Part shown: positions 8,103 through 15,875 of the stretch, piece by piece
Layout: each line of letters opens with the position of its first letter
Numbering within the stretch: the stretch's first letter is position 1
Origin: an uncultured Eubacteriales bacterium
Lineage (GTDB): Bacteria; Bacillota; Clostridia; Oscillospirales; Acutalibacteraceae
DNA length: 31,799 nucleotides
Assembly: GCA_934667845.1 (NCBI GenBank)
Contig: CAKUMQ010000030.1
Span: 1-31,799 of the forward strand
Reading direction: 5' to 3'
Translations under genes and position numbers: made by a program
Notes under the pieces: model-generated
Databases searched by the model: none
What the model was told of the DNA's origin: nothing
Seen by the model: the letters and a program-made list of their open reading frames with translations, nothing else

Positions 8103-8564
8103 TCAGCGATTTTGTTCCTTCAGCGCCCGGTCGGCTTCGCGCTTCATATCCTTGCGCGCCGCATCGTCCCGCTTATCATAGAGCTTTTTGCCGCGGCACA
8201 GACCCACCTGCAATTTAATACGGCTTCCCTTGAAATAAAGCGACAGCGGGATCAGCGTATACCCCTGCTGCTTCATTTGTCCGAACAGGCGCAGGATATC
8301 GCGCTTGTGCACCAGCAGACGGCGCACGCGCATGGGGTCACGGTTGAAAATATTCCCCTGCTCATACGGGCTGATATGCATCCCCTTGACAAACATTTCG
8401 CCGTCGTCAACAGAGCACCAGGCATCCTTCAGGTTGACCGAACCGGCGCGCACCGACTTGACCTCTGTGCCGACCAGCTCAATGCCGGCTTCAAAGGATT
8501 CCTCCACAAAATAATCGTGATATGCTTTTTTATTGGTAACGATCGTCTTGAGCGATTCAGCCAA
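8103..8564 (-). CDS. smpB: SsrA-binding protein SmpB
   Basis: A 153-residue protein that binds tmRNA and brings it to stalled ribosomes for trans-translation. Family landmarks are NKKAYHDYFVEE at the N-terminus, GTEVKSVRAG, SPYEQGN, and the basic tail after KKLYDKRDDAA that enters the mRNA channel. The length is normal. The start is TTG at 8564, with AGGAGGGG six bases upstream. It lies 18 bases after the recR stop. The tmRNA gene itself is not in the window. Confidence 0.97.
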   Translation of the reverse strand: MAESLKTIVTNKKAYHDYFVEESFEAGIELVGTEVKSVRAGSVNLKDAWCSVDDGEMFVKGMHISPYEQGNIFNRDPMRVRRLLVHKRDILRLFGQMKQQGYTLIPLSLYFKGSRIKLQVGLCRGKKLYDKRDDAARKDMKREADRALKEQNR

Positions 8565-8582
8565 CGCCGACCCCTCCTTTGC

Positions 8583-9182
8583 TCACAGCTCACTGCGCCC
8601 CTCAAGCGAACGGCGCAGCGTCACATCATCGGTATATTCCAGATCGCCGCCTACGGGGATCCCGTAAGCCAGACGTGTGATTTTCACCTCAAAGGGACGC
8701 AGCAGCTTCGCCAGATACATGGCGGTCGCCTCTCCCTCCACAGTGGGGTTGGTCGCCATGATGATCTCGCGCACCTCAGTCTCCGCCACGCGCACAAGCA
8801 ACTGCTTGACCCGCAGCTGCTCCGGGCCGATCCCTTTCATCGGCGAGAGCGTCCCATGCAGCACATGATAGGTACCGCGGTACTCGCCCGTACGCTCAAA
8901 CGCCGCCACGTCGCTCGGGTCCTCTACCACGCAGATCACGCCGCGATCCCGGTCCGCGCTGCGGCAGACCGGGCAAAGCTCGCCGTCCGTCAGATTATGG
9001 CAGACGGCACACTCGTGAATTTTCTCCCGCGCTTCAAAAATGGCATCGGGCAGCGCCTTTGCCTCCTCATCCGGGAGGGAGAGCAGATAATACGCCAGCC
9101 GCTGTGCGGACTTATGCCCGATGCCGGGCAGCCGTTCAAGCTGTTCGGTCAGATGCGCCAGCGGCGCAACGGTATACCCCAT
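8583..9182 (-). CDS. recR: Recombination protein RecR
   Basis: A 199-residue protein that acts with RecO (and RecF) to load RecA at gapped DNA. In order it shows a helix-hairpin-helix (ERLPGIGHKSAQRLAYYLL), a four-cysteine zinc finger (CAVCHN then CPVCR), a Toprim domain (ICVVEDPSDVAAFERTG) and a C-terminal Walker-B-like end (AYGIPVGGDLEYTDDVTL). Length and motifs are complete. It follows ybaB with a 3-base gap, the usual dnaX-ybaB-recR order in Firmicutes. Confidence 0.98.
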   Translation of the reverse strand: MGYTVAPLAHLTEQLERLPGIGHKSAQRLAYYLLSLPDEEAKALPDAIFEAREKIHECAVCHNLTDGELCPVCRSADRDRGVICVVEDPSDVAAFERTGEYRGTYHVLHGTLSPMKGIGPEQLRVKQLLVRVAETEVREIIMATNPTVEGEATAMYLAKLLRPFEVKITRLAYGIPVGGDLEYTDDVTLRRSLEGRSEL

Positions 9183-9185
9183 AGG

Positions 9186-9533
9186 TCAGAACAGGCCGGG
9201 CATGGACATGCCGCCCGTCAGCTTGTTCATCTCGGTCTGCGAGGTCTCCGCTGCCTGGCGGATCGCCTCATTCACGGCGGCGCGCACCAGATCGGCGAGC
9301 ATTTCCACATCGTCGGGATCCACAACGTCCGGACGAATTTCCAGCTTGGTCAGCTCATGGGTGCCGTTCACGGTCGCCGTGACCGCGCCGCCGCCGGCGT
9401 TGGCGGTATATTCGCGGGCATTCAGATCCTCCTGCAGCGCCGCCATGTCCTCCTGCATCTTCTGCGCCTGACGGATCATGGACTGCATATTGCCGGGACC
9501 TTTTCCCATCCCCTGCGGTAATCTGGCTTTCAT
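9186..9533 (-). CDS. YbaB/EbfC family nucleoid-associated protein
   Basis: A 115-residue homodimeric DNA-binding protein. The N-terminal half is a predicted long amphipathic helix (MIRQAQKMQEDMAALQEDL) followed by a small beta region (GGAVTATVNGTHELTKLEI) and a C-terminal helix, as in the YbaB fold. The first 14 residues are rich in Gly, Lys and Met, as often seen in this family. It lies between dnaX and recR, as in most bacteria. Its exact role, DNA bridging or support of recombination, is not settled for the family. Confidence 0.95.
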   Translation of the reverse strand: MKARLPQGMGKGPGNMQSMIRQAQKMQEDMAALQEDLNAREYTANAGGGAVTATVNGTHELTKLEIRPDVVDPDDVEMLADLVRAAVNEAIRQAAETSQTEMNKLTGGMSMPGLF

Positions 9534-9559
9534 TGTCGCTTCCTGCCTTTCGGTATTGA

Positions 9560-11185
9560 TTATTTCACTTCAAGAGAGATTCCCTTTTGCCTGCTGTCGC
9601 GGATAAAGGCGGCGAGCGGATCGTCCCCCGCCGGTGCCGCCGCACCGCTGCGCGGCAGACCGACGCGGTAGCTCTGACCGGTCACGGAACGGATCGCGGT
9701 CTGGAGCGCTCGCTTGTTGTCCGCCGTCTGCACCAGCTCACGGAACAGCGCCGCATTCGGCGTGTCGATCAGCAATTTGTTTTCCGCCGGACGGCACAGC
9801 GCGCGGGAGCCTGCCAGCACACCGAACAGCGGCGGGCAGGTGTCGCGGAGCTTTTCGAGCACATCCGCCCACGCGGCAAACGGCTCCTCCGTGCTCCCCG
9901 CCTGCACGGGAAGGGGCGGCGCGTCCTGCGGGGGCGGCGCCTCATTTCCCGCCTGCTCCTCCGCCCGCTTCGGCTGCACAGCCGGTACAGCGGCAGGGGG
10001 AGATGCCTCTGCCTTTGCCGCCGGTGCGGCGGGAAGCCCGGCACGGAAAGCATCCTCGAGCGCCGTGACCCGGCGCAGCAGGCTCTCCGCCCCCGTGTCC
10101 AGAGCGGGCGTACACAGGCGGATCAGCGCCATCTCCATCTCCACCCGGCGAGAAACGCCGCTGCGGATGCGGTCAAGCGTCGACTGCAGCGCGGTCAATG
10201 TATGCAGTATCGCCGTCAGATCCCACTGCGCCGCCTCCTGCGTGAGCCGTGTGATCTCCGCCGGAGCGGCAACGATCAGCTCCTCGGGCTTGGGAACACA
10301 TTTCACGATCATGAGGCTGCGGAAAAAATCAATCAGCTCAGTACAGAGCCGTTCCATATCCTTAGACGCGTTGTGCAGCCGGTCGATCCACTCGAGTGCG
10401 TCCGCGCTGTTCTGCCCGCGGATCGCCTGCGCGAGCGCATACAGCGGGTCACGTCCCGCCATGCCGGTCGCCTCGGAGACCACATCGGCGTCCACCGTGC
10501 GGGAGCGGGACAGGCACTGATCCAAAAGCGACAGCGCATCACGCAGCGCGCCGTCGGCAAGCCGCGCCAGCAAGAGCGCCGCCTCGTCCGTCAGGGTAAA
10601 CTGCTCTTCCTTGGCGATGACCTGCATGCGGGCGGCAATATCCTCGGGCGGGATCCGCCCGAAATCGAAGCGCTGGCAGCGGGACAGGATCGTTGCGGGC
10701 AGCTTGTGCACCTCGGTGGTCGCCAAGATAAAGATCACATAGGCGGGCGGTTCCTCAAGCGTTTTCAGCAGCGCGTTGAACGCGCTTGACGACAACTCGT
10801 GCACCTCGTCGATGATATACACGCGGTATTTGGCGGAAACGGGGGTAAACCCCACCTCCTCGCGCAGCTCACGGATGCTGTCCACGCCGTTGTTGGCGGC
10901 GGCATCGATCTCGGTCACGTCCACGGCGGCGCCGCTGTCCACGGCGCGGCACATCTCACAGGCGTTGCACGGCTCGCCGTCGACCGGCGACAGGCAGTTG
11001 ACGGCTTTTGCCAGAATTTTCGCACAGGTCGTTTTCCCCGTGCCGCGCGACCCGGTAAACAGATAGGCGTGCGCCAAATGCCCGGTCTTCAGCTCATTTT
11101 TCAGCGCCGCCGTCACCGTCGGCTGACCGTAGACCTCCTCAAATGTGCGGGGACGCCATTTGCGGTATAACACCTGATACGCCAT
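9560..11185 (-). CDS. dnaX: DNA polymerase III subunit gamma/tau
   Basis: A 541-residue clamp-loader ATPase of the replicative polymerase. Visible motifs are Walker A GSRGTGKT at 45-52, four zinc-binding cysteines (Cys64, 73, 76, 79), the DEVH Walker B and the SRC sensor 1 motif. A C-terminal Pro/Ala/Glu-rich linker leads to a tau-type domain. I start at the ATG at 11185 because AGGAGGG lies just before it and the product begins MAYQVLYRKWRP as in the family; an upstream in-frame ATG would run into the SRP RNA. I saw no A6G slip site, so gamma production by frameshift is not supported. It follows the SRP RNA gene and shares its promoter or read-through. Confidence 0.97.
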   Translation of the reverse strand: MAYQVLYRKWRPRTFEEVYGQPTVTAALKNELKTGHLAHAYLFTGSRGTGKTTCAKILAKAVNCLSPVDGEPCNACEMCRAVDSGAAVDVTEIDAAANNGVDSIRELREEVGFTPVSAKYRVYIIDEVHELSSSAFNALLKTLEEPPAYVIFILATTEVHKLPATILSRCQRFDFGRIPPEDIAARMQVIAKEEQFTLTDEAALLLARLADGALRDALSLLDQCLSRSRTVDADVVSEATGMAGRDPLYALAQAIRGQNSADALEWIDRLHNASKDMERLCTELIDFFRSLMIVKCVPKPEELIVAAPAEITRLTQEAAQWDLTAILHTLTALQSTLDRIRSGVSRRVEMEMALIRLCTPALDTGAESLLRRVTALEDAFRAGLPAAPAAKAEASPPAAVPAVQPKRAEEQAGNEAPPPQDAPPLPVQAGSTEEPFAAWADVLEKLRDTCPPLFGVLAGSRALCRPAENKLLIDTPNAALFRELVQTADNKRALQTAIRSVTGQSYRVGLPRSGAAAPAGDDPLAAFIRDSRQKGISLEVK

Positions 11186-11206
11186 TTCGTCCCTCCTGTT
11201 TCTGTC

Positions 11207-11212
11207 AAAAAA
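11207..11212 (-). terminator. U-tract after the SRP RNA rod
   Basis: Six T's on the minus strand directly follow the 3' arm (11214-11220) of an outer helix, which pairs with 11357-11363. This could release or process the SRP RNA while allowing partial read-through into dnaX, whose start lies 22 bases further on. Confidence 0.45.
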
Positions 11213-11225
11213 GCACCCTGTTCCT

Positions 11226-11352
11226 TCGGGCATACGGGCGGACAGGCGCACCTGCGGCACACGGGAAACATCTGCTTAATGCTGCTCGGTTCCCCGCCTG
11301 ACATGGTTCACAGCGTCCCGTCGCACAGGACCCACCCGCCCGTATGCCCCAA
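11226..11352 (-). ncRNA. ffs: Bacterial small signal recognition particle RNA (4.5S type)
   Basis: The minus strand carries the conserved helix 8 region: ACCATGTCAGG on one side and GAGCAGCATTAAGC on the other, closing a GGAA tetraloop through a CGG/CCG stem. The ends (11228-11241 and 11336-11350) form a long helix around GGCATACGGGCGG. A further outer pairing of 11357-11363 with 11214-11220 extends the rod in the precursor. At about 125 bases this is the small type without an Alu domain, unlike the 271-base Bacillus scRNA. It binds Ffh and directs co-translational membrane targeting. Its place just before dnaX is the common Firmicute arrangement. Confidence 0.93.
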
Positions 11353-11383
11353 GGCGCAGGGTGTTTCATACGGTACTCAGTGT

Positions 11384-11412
11384 AGTATACACGATTTTCC
11401 CTTTAAAGTCAA
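11384..11412 (-). promoter_or_regulatory. Strong promoter of the SRP RNA-dnaX operon
   Basis: TTGACT, 17 bases, TATACT on the minus strand. The predicted start at about 11377 lies some 25 bases before the mature RNA, consistent with a processed precursor. Confidence 0.85.
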
Positions 11413-11441
11413 CTGTTCGGCGCGGTTTTTCCGATTTTCTC

Positions 11442-11470
11442 TCATATACGCCCCCGTTTTTCCGTATGAT
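11442..11470 (+). promoter_or_regulatory. Possible sporulation sigma-E-like promoter of the deacetylase gene
   Basis: TCATATA, 14 bases, CGTATGAT. The first box fits the sigma-E -35 well; the second fits CATACAAT at five of eight positions. No convincing housekeeping promoter is seen in the same place. The assignment is inferred. Confidence 0.35.
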
Positions 11471-11494
11471 GGCAGTAAAAAGGGGGAAGATCAC

Positions 11495-12373
11495 ATGGTC
11501 AGGCTGATATTTTTTTCCCGCAGGGCTGCTTTTTGGACAGCGATCCTTGCCGCCGCCCTGCTTCTCCTGCTCATTTCCGTTCCGGTCGTAACTGCAGTCG
11601 TCGGTTCCGCCAAGCCGGATACCTCCGTTACGCTTCCGGTCATCATGTATCACGGTCTGCATCCGCAAAAGTCACGCCAGAACCGCTATGTGATCGCCCC
11701 CGAACGCTTTGCCGCGGATCTTGACTGGCTCAGGGAAAACGGCTACACAACCGTCACGGTCGCAGACGTGATCGACTATGTGCACAAGCGCCGCGCGCTG
11801 CCCGAAAAGCCGATCATGCTCACCTTCGACGACGGGTATCTAAACAACCATGTCTACGGCACACCGCTGCTGAAGGAAGCTGGGTGCCGCGCCGTATTTT
11901 CGCCGATCTGCGCGGAGACCGTGCGCTACTCGTCGCTGCCCGACCGCGACCCCGCCTATGCGCAGGTGCGCTGGGACGACCTGCGGGACATGGTGGCGTC
12001 GGGATGCTGGGAGATACAGAACCACACCTACGCCATGCACACGCTGCGTCCGCGGCGCGGGTCGGCACGCCGTGCAGATGAGACAGCATCGGCGTATAAA
12101 ACGGCGCTGACCGAGGATGTAGAGCGCGCACAGGCGTTGTTTTTGCAGGAGCTGGGATTCTCCCCCACCGCCTTTTTCTATCCGTTCGGCGCCATCGGCG
12201 AGGGCGAGCCGGAGCTTTTGCGCGAAATGGGCTTTCAGGCACTGTTCACCTGTACCGAGCAGAAAAATCAGCTGACGGAGGACCCTCAGTGCCTGTATGC
12301 GCTCGGACGGTTTCTGCGCCCGCCCGATCAGTCATCCGCGCAATTCTTCACCAAAACGGTGGGACTGGCATAA
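11495..12373 (+). CDS. Membrane-anchored polysaccharide deacetylase (NodB/CE4)
   Basis: A 292-residue carbohydrate esterase 4 enzyme that should remove N-acetyl groups from an extracellular polysaccharide, perhaps peptidoglycan. Residues 11-36 are a signal anchor. The NodB motifs follow: TFDDG with Asp112/Asp113 (base and metal), HTYAMH with metal ligands His177 and His182, and FFYPFG as motif 3. The start at 11495 is chosen for the AGGGGGA before it; the longer frame upstream overlaps the SRP promoter. The amidase gene follows after 26 bases, so the pair is probably one transcript working on cell wall or spore cortex. PdaA/PdaB-like sporulation deacetylases are one comparison, but this sequence is not clearly either. 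Confidence 0.92.
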   Translation: MVRLIFFSRRAAFWTAILAAALLLLLISVPVVTAVVGSAKPDTSVTLPVIMYHGLHPQKSRQNRYVIAPERFAADLDWLRENGYTTVTVADVIDYVHKRRALPEKPIMLTFDDGYLNNHVYGTPLLKEAGCRAVFSPICAETVRYSSLPDRDPAYAQVRWDDLRDMVASGCWEIQNHTYAMHTLRPRRGSARRADETASAYKTALTEDVERAQALFLQELGFSPTAFFYPFGAIGEGEPELLREMGFQALFTCTEQKNQLTEDPQCLYALGRFLRPPDQSSAQFFTKTVGLA

Positions 12374-12399
12374 GCTGTCTGTAAAAGGAGCTGATAGCT

Positions 12400-13137
12400 A
12401 TGCCCACACTGTACCTCAGCCCCTCTACACAGGAGGGGAATCCCGTCGTCATCGGCGGGACAGAGGAAGAGTATATGAACCGTATCGCCGACGCCATGGA
12501 GCCGTATTTGGTGTCCAACGGCATTGTATTCCGCCGCAACAACCGCAACGAGAGCCTCGGGCAGGCGATCCGGGATTCCAATGCCGGCAATTACGACTTA
12601 CATTTTGCCCTGCATTCCAATGCCGCGCCGCCGACAAATTCCGGCAATGTCAAGGGCGCTGATTTTTACTATTACGCCCCCAGCACGAAAGGGCGCGAGG
12701 CGGCGACGATACTCGCGGAAAATTACAAGCGGATCTATCCCTATCCCGAGCTTTCGCGCCCCATCGCCACCACCTCACTCGTTGAGCTGCGCACCACACG
12801 CGCCCCCGCCGTTTTGGCGGAGCTTGCCTATCATGACAATGTCGAGGAGGCGACCTGGCTGCGGGATAACCCCGAGGCGATCGCCCGAAATCTGGTCATC
12901 GGACTGACGGAATACTTTCAGATCCCGTTTGTCGAGGCGCAGACGCCGGTGCCGGGAATCGTGCGGCTGCGCTCCGGCACGCTGAATCTGCGTGCGCTGC
13001 CCAATACGCAGGCGGAGGTCATCGCGTCGATCCCGAACGGCGCCGAGATCACGGTGCTGGGGCAATGGGGCAACTGGTACGTTGTGCGCTACGGCGACAA
13101 TGTCGGCTACGCCCACTCTGCCTATATCGCCATATAA
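12400..13137 (+). CDS. N-acetylmuramoyl-L-alanine amidase-like protein with C-terminal SH3 domain
   Basis: A 245-residue protein with an Amidase_3-like domain (about 1-175) and a bacterial SH3 domain (about 187-243, SGTLNLRALPN to GYAHSAYI). The second and third zinc-ligand regions are recognisable: TEEEYMNRIA with Glu23/24, LHFALHSNA with His72, and a late Glu141 in VLAELAYH. The first ligand, the His of the usual PGHGG motif, is absent; that position reads SPSTQEGN. This fits a clostridial subgroup beginning YLSPSTQE, but activity is uncertain. There is no signal peptide or membrane helix, which is odd for a wall hydrolase. AAGGAG precedes the ATG. It lies directly behind the deacetylase gene and ends at a two-way terminator. 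Confidence 0.85.
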   Translation: MPTLYLSPSTQEGNPVVIGGTEEEYMNRIADAMEPYLVSNGIVFRRNNRNESLGQAIRDSNAGNYDLHFALHSNAAPPTNSGNVKGADFYYYAPSTKGREAATILAENYKRIYPYPELSRPIATTSLVELRTTRAPAVLAELAYHDNVEEATWLRDNPEAIARNLVIGLTEYFQIPFVEAQTPVPGIVRLRSGTLNLRALPNTQAEVIASIPNGAEITVLGQWGNWYVVRYGDNVGYAHSAYIAI

Positions 13138-13139
13138 AA

Positions 13140-13176
13140 GCCGCTGCCCGCAGTCCGGTCACGGACTGCGGGCGGC
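13140..13176. terminator. Two-way terminator between the amidase and AraC genes
   Basis: A long stem (GCCGCtGCCCGCAGTCCG with its complement, one bulge) closes a four-base loop between convergent genes. The minus-strand side is followed by TTTT; the plus side has a poor U-tract. Confidence 0.75.
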
Positions 13177-13191
13177 GTTATGCTAAAAGGA

Positions 13192-14019
13192 TCACTCCGC
13201 CGTCTCCGGTGCAAGACGCAGAGACGCCATATAGGCGCGCGGAGAGTGACCGACATACTCTTTAAACAGGCGCGAAAAATACAGAGGATCGCGGTAACCG
13301 CACCGAAGCGCAATACTCTGCACCTCCGTTTCTCCCTGTTCCATCAGCGCACAGGCATTGCGTATCCGCGCCGTGTTCAGATAGCGGGAAAAGCCGATCT
13401 TATAGGTCTGTTTAAACACGGTGGATACATATTTCGGATGATAGCCGCAGGCTTGTCCGACCGATTCCAGCGACATCTCGGGTCTAAAAAAGAACTGATC
13501 AATATGCTGCTTGATCAGCAGAGCGGCGCCGTCGCCGGACGGGCGGACAGGCTTTGGCAGCAGGCGGCGCTCGCCCAGCACGGAAAAGCTGTATAAAAGC
13601 GTGCTTTCCACCCGCAGGCCCGCCACCACGCCGTCCGCTTCAAGATTGCGGCACCACAGGTCAAACAGCCCGAAAAACCCCGGAAACACGCAGTCCTTTC
13701 CCGTAATATGCATCGTTTCCATCACGGCGTTGGCGCGGCTGCCCAAAAAGCTGATATACATATACTGAAAGCCGTCGTCGGAGCAGATCGCCGCCGGAAC
13801 GGACGGCAGCGTAAAGAACAGATCGCCCTCGGCAAGCGGAATCTCCCGTCCGGTAAGGCAGAGCCGCCCCGTACCGTGCAGCACCAGATGCATCCGATAG
13901 ACGGAGGGAATTTTCAGCTCGCGGTTTGTCTGCGGCAGCGTTTCCAGCACACAGTTGAACAGCTCAAGATCTCCCTTGTTTTGGTTGCGCGTAAAAAACC
14001 GACACACATTTTTGCTCAA
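13192..14019 (-). CDS. AraC-family transcriptional regulator
   Basis: A 275-residue regulator with an N-terminal cupin-like sensing domain (about 20-130, including GTGRLCLTGREIPLAEGDLFF) and a C-terminal double helix-turn-helix. The AraC signature is visible in ACGYHPKYVSTVFKQ and IALRCGYRDPLYFSRLFKEYVGHSP. The start is TTG at 14019, nine bases after GGGAGG; no better ATG lies nearby. It diverges from the Gfo/Idh/MocA oxidoreductase gene, so it probably regulates that gene and senses a related sugar. Its own promoter is TTGACA-N17-TAGAAT at 14043-14071. Confidence 0.93.
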   Translation of the reverse strand: MSKNVCRFFTRNQNKGDLELFNCVLETLPQTNRELKIPSVYRMHLVLHGTGRLCLTGREIPLAEGDLFFTLPSVPAAICSDDGFQYMYISFLGSRANAVMETMHITGKDCVFPGFFGLFDLWCRNLEADGVVAGLRVESTLLYSFSVLGERRLLPKPVRPSGDGAALLIKQHIDQFFFRPEMSLESVGQACGYHPKYVSTVFKQTYKIGFSRYLNTARIRNACALMEQGETEVQSIALRCGYRDPLYFSRLFKEYVGHSPRAYMASLRLAPETAE

Positions 14020-14042
14020 GATGATCCGCCTCCCTGTCTCCT

Positions 14043-14071
14043 ATTCTACCCGACCGGGCAAAGCCTGTCAA
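14043..14071 (-). promoter_or_regulatory. Promoter of the araC-family gene
   Basis: TTGACA, 17 bases, TAGAAT on the minus strand, close before the TTG start. Confidence 0.75.
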
Positions 14072-14136
14072 CATCCACCTTACGATAATCCGTATTTTTG
14101 TGGATTTGTTCCATTTTTCCTGTTTCGAAATTGTGG

Positions 14137-14142
14137 TATACT
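14137..14142 (+). promoter_or_regulatory. Extended -10 promoter of the oxidoreductase gene
   Basis: TGG-TATACT gives an extended -10 with a poor -35 (TTTTTC 17 bases before). A weak -35 fits a promoter that needs an activator such as the divergent AraC protein. No direct-repeat AraC site was clear to me. Confidence 0.55.
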
Positions 14143-14187
14143 ACACTTGCCAAAGCTCCCGTTTCGGGCAAGGAAAGGATGGGCAAT

Positions 14188-15426
14188 ATGAAGAAAATAC
14201 GGATCGGTGTGGTCGGCGTCGGCCGCGGCAACAGCATGATGGACTACTGTGCACAGTCGGACAACGCCGAGCTGGTGGCGATCTGTGACAACTGGGCGGA
14301 GGGGCTTGCCGCGCAGAAGGAAAAACACAAGGACGAAGCCATCACCTTTTATTCCGATTACGAAGAATTCCTGCAGCACGATATGGATGCCGTCGTTCTC
14401 GCCAATTTTGCCAACGAACACGCGCCGTTTGCCATCCGCGCCATGCGGGCGGGCAAGCATGTGTTTTCCGAGGTATTGCCGGTGCAGACGATGAAAGAGG
14501 CGGTTGAGCTTATCGAGGCGGTCGAGGAGACCGGCAAGATCTATGCCTACGGCGAAAACTACTGCTATATGCCCGCCCCCTACGAGATGCGGCGCCTCTA
14601 TCGCGAGGGAAAGCTCGGCGAGCTGGAATACGCCGAGGGCGAGTATATCCACAACTGCGAGCCCGGCTGGGCATGCCTGACCCGCGGCGAGGAGACGCAC
14701 TGGCGCAACACCATGTACTCAACGTTTTACTGCACACACTCCTTCGGTCCGATCCGGCATATTACCGGTCTGCGCCCCGTTTCCGTCATCGGCTTTGAGG
14801 GAACACAGACGGCGCGGAATCTGCGCGTCGGGTCAAAATCCGGGCAGTTCGGCATCGAGATGGTGACGCTGGAAAACGGCGCTATTGTCAAGAGCATTCA
14901 CGGCGGGCTGTACCGCAATTCCATCTGGTATACGCTTTACGGCTCAAAGGGCCGCGCGGAATCCGCGCGCGAGGATACCGGCCTCGGTGATGTGTCCCGC
15001 ATCTACGTCTATGCGGACGAATTTGACGGACAGTACGCGGATATCCGGGCGGAAAGCTATGAGCCGGAGCAGACAAAGCTCGAAGCCGCGCATGCTTTCG
15101 GCCACGGCGGATCGGATTATTTCACGATGAACCACTTTGTCCGCAGGCTGCTCGGCGACGAAACGGCGGATATCATCGACGTCTATGAGGCGCTTGACAT
15201 GTTTCTGCCCGGCCTCTTCGCCTATCGCTCCATTCTGGCGGGCGGAAAACCGATGGCTATCCCCGATCTGCGGGATAAAGCCGTACGCGACGCCTATCGC
15301 AGCGACACCGCCTGCACGGATCCTGATGTAGCGGGAGAGCAATTGCTGCCCACCTCCGTGCGCGGTACGCCGAAAATCGAGGCAGATATCTATGCCCGCA
15401 TGAAGCGTATCTGGGACGAGCGGTAA
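14188..15426 (+). CDS. Gfo/Idh/MocA family oxidoreductase
   Basis: A 412-residue predicted NAD(P)-dependent sugar or sugar-derivative dehydrogenase. The N-terminus is a Rossmann fold (KIRIGVVGVGRGN). The usual EKP motif, whose Lys is catalytic, is replaced by SEVLP at 94-98; the following YGENYCYMP segment is typical of a family branch that lacks this Lys. The C-terminal alpha/beta domain carries HSFGPIRHITG. The start at 14188 places GGAAAGG nine bases upstream. It is a single gene divergent from the AraC regulator and about 55 bases before rnpB. The substrate is unknown; the nearby GH78-like enzyme suggests a plant or host glycan sugar, but this is inference. Confidence 0.9.
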   Translation: MKKIRIGVVGVGRGNSMMDYCAQSDNAELVAICDNWAEGLAAQKEKHKDEAITFYSDYEEFLQHDMDAVVLANFANEHAPFAIRAMRAGKHVFSEVLPVQTMKEAVELIEAVEETGKIYAYGENYCYMPAPYEMRRLYREGKLGELEYAEGEYIHNCEPGWACLTRGEETHWRNTMYSTFYCTHSFGPIRHITGLRPVSVIGFEGTQTARNLRVGSKSGQFGIEMVTLENGAIVKSIHGGLYRNSIWYTLYGSKGRAESAREDTGLGDVSRIYVYADEFDGQYADIRAESYEPEQTKLEAAHAFGHGGSDYFTMNHFVRRLLGDETADIIDVYEALDMFLPGLFAYRSILAGGKPMAIPDLRDKAVRDAYRSDTACTDPDVAGEQLLPTSVRGTPKIEADIYARMKRIWDER

Positions 15427-15447
15427 ACAAACACAGCGTGACCGTGC

Positions 15448-15476
15448 TTGACTTTTCGGCGAACAGATGCTATACT
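15448..15476 (+). promoter_or_regulatory. Promoter of rnpB
   Basis: TTGACT, 17 bases, TATACT. The predicted +1 is 15483, exactly the first base of the RNase P RNA. Confidence 0.9.
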
Positions 15477-15482
15477 AACCCT

Positions 15483-15815
15483 GCGAGTGAGCCGGACAGC
15501 CGCGTGCGCCCTTGCGGCGTATGAGGAAAGTCCGAGCATCACAGGGCGGGATAACGGCTAACGGCCGCCGGGGGCGACCCTAGGGAAAGTGCAACAGAGA
15601 TATACCGCCGCTTTATGCGGTAAGGGTGGAAAGGCGAGGTAAGAGCTCACCGGCGCGCAGGAGACTGCGCGGCCCTGCAAACCCTATCCGATGCAACGCC
15701 GACAGGAGCGATACATTGGCCCGATGTGCTCCGAAAGGCGGCTTGAGCCGTCTGGCAACAGACGGTCGAGACAGATGGTTGTCCAAGACAGAACTCGGCT
15801 TACAGACTCACTCGC
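15483..15815 (+). ncRNA. rnpB: RNase P RNA (bacterial type A)
   Basis: The catalytic RNA of RNase P, which trims the 5' leaders of tRNA precursors. The universal core is visible: GAGGAAAGTCCGAGC near the 5' end, ACAGAGATATACCGCC, GGTAAGGGTGGAAAGGCGAG, GTAAGAGCTCACCGG, and near the 3' end ACAGAACTCGGCTTACAG. The 5' GCGAGTGAG pairs with the 3' CTCACTCGC to form P1. About 333 bases is normal. The layout fits type A rather than the Bacillus type B. It fills most of the 15427-15875 gap between protein genes. Confidence 0.97.
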
Positions 15816-15828
15816 TTTATTTAACGGC

Positions 15829-15869
15829 AAAACCGCCCCGCAGCTTAACTGGCTGCGGGGCGGTTTTTC
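15829..15869. terminator. Terminator of rnpB, also facing the GH78 gene
   Basis: A 16-base perfect stem AAAACCGCCCCGCAGC with its complement closes a seven-base loop, followed by TTTTT on the plus strand. The A-rich 5' arm gives TTTT on the minus strand, so it works both ways. Confidence 0.92.
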
Positions 15870-15875
15870 TGTCGG

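Noticed and set aside
7959..9521. 520-codon plus-strand open frame across smpB, recR and ybaB
   Set aside because: It spans three well-identified opposite-strand genes and their junctions.
9560..11185. Programmed frameshift in dnaX
   Set aside because: No A6G-type slip site was seen on the coding strand; a T6 run near 10323 is not of the right kind.
11279..11494. Upstream extension of the deacetylase frame
   Set aside because: It overlaps the SRP RNA and its promoter on the other strand, and lacks a Shine-Dalgarno; the start at 11495 has one and begins the signal anchor.
14123..14130. TTTCGAAA palindrome upstream of the oxidoreductase gene
   Set aside because: A single eight-base palindrome is expected by chance; AraC proteins usually bind direct repeats.
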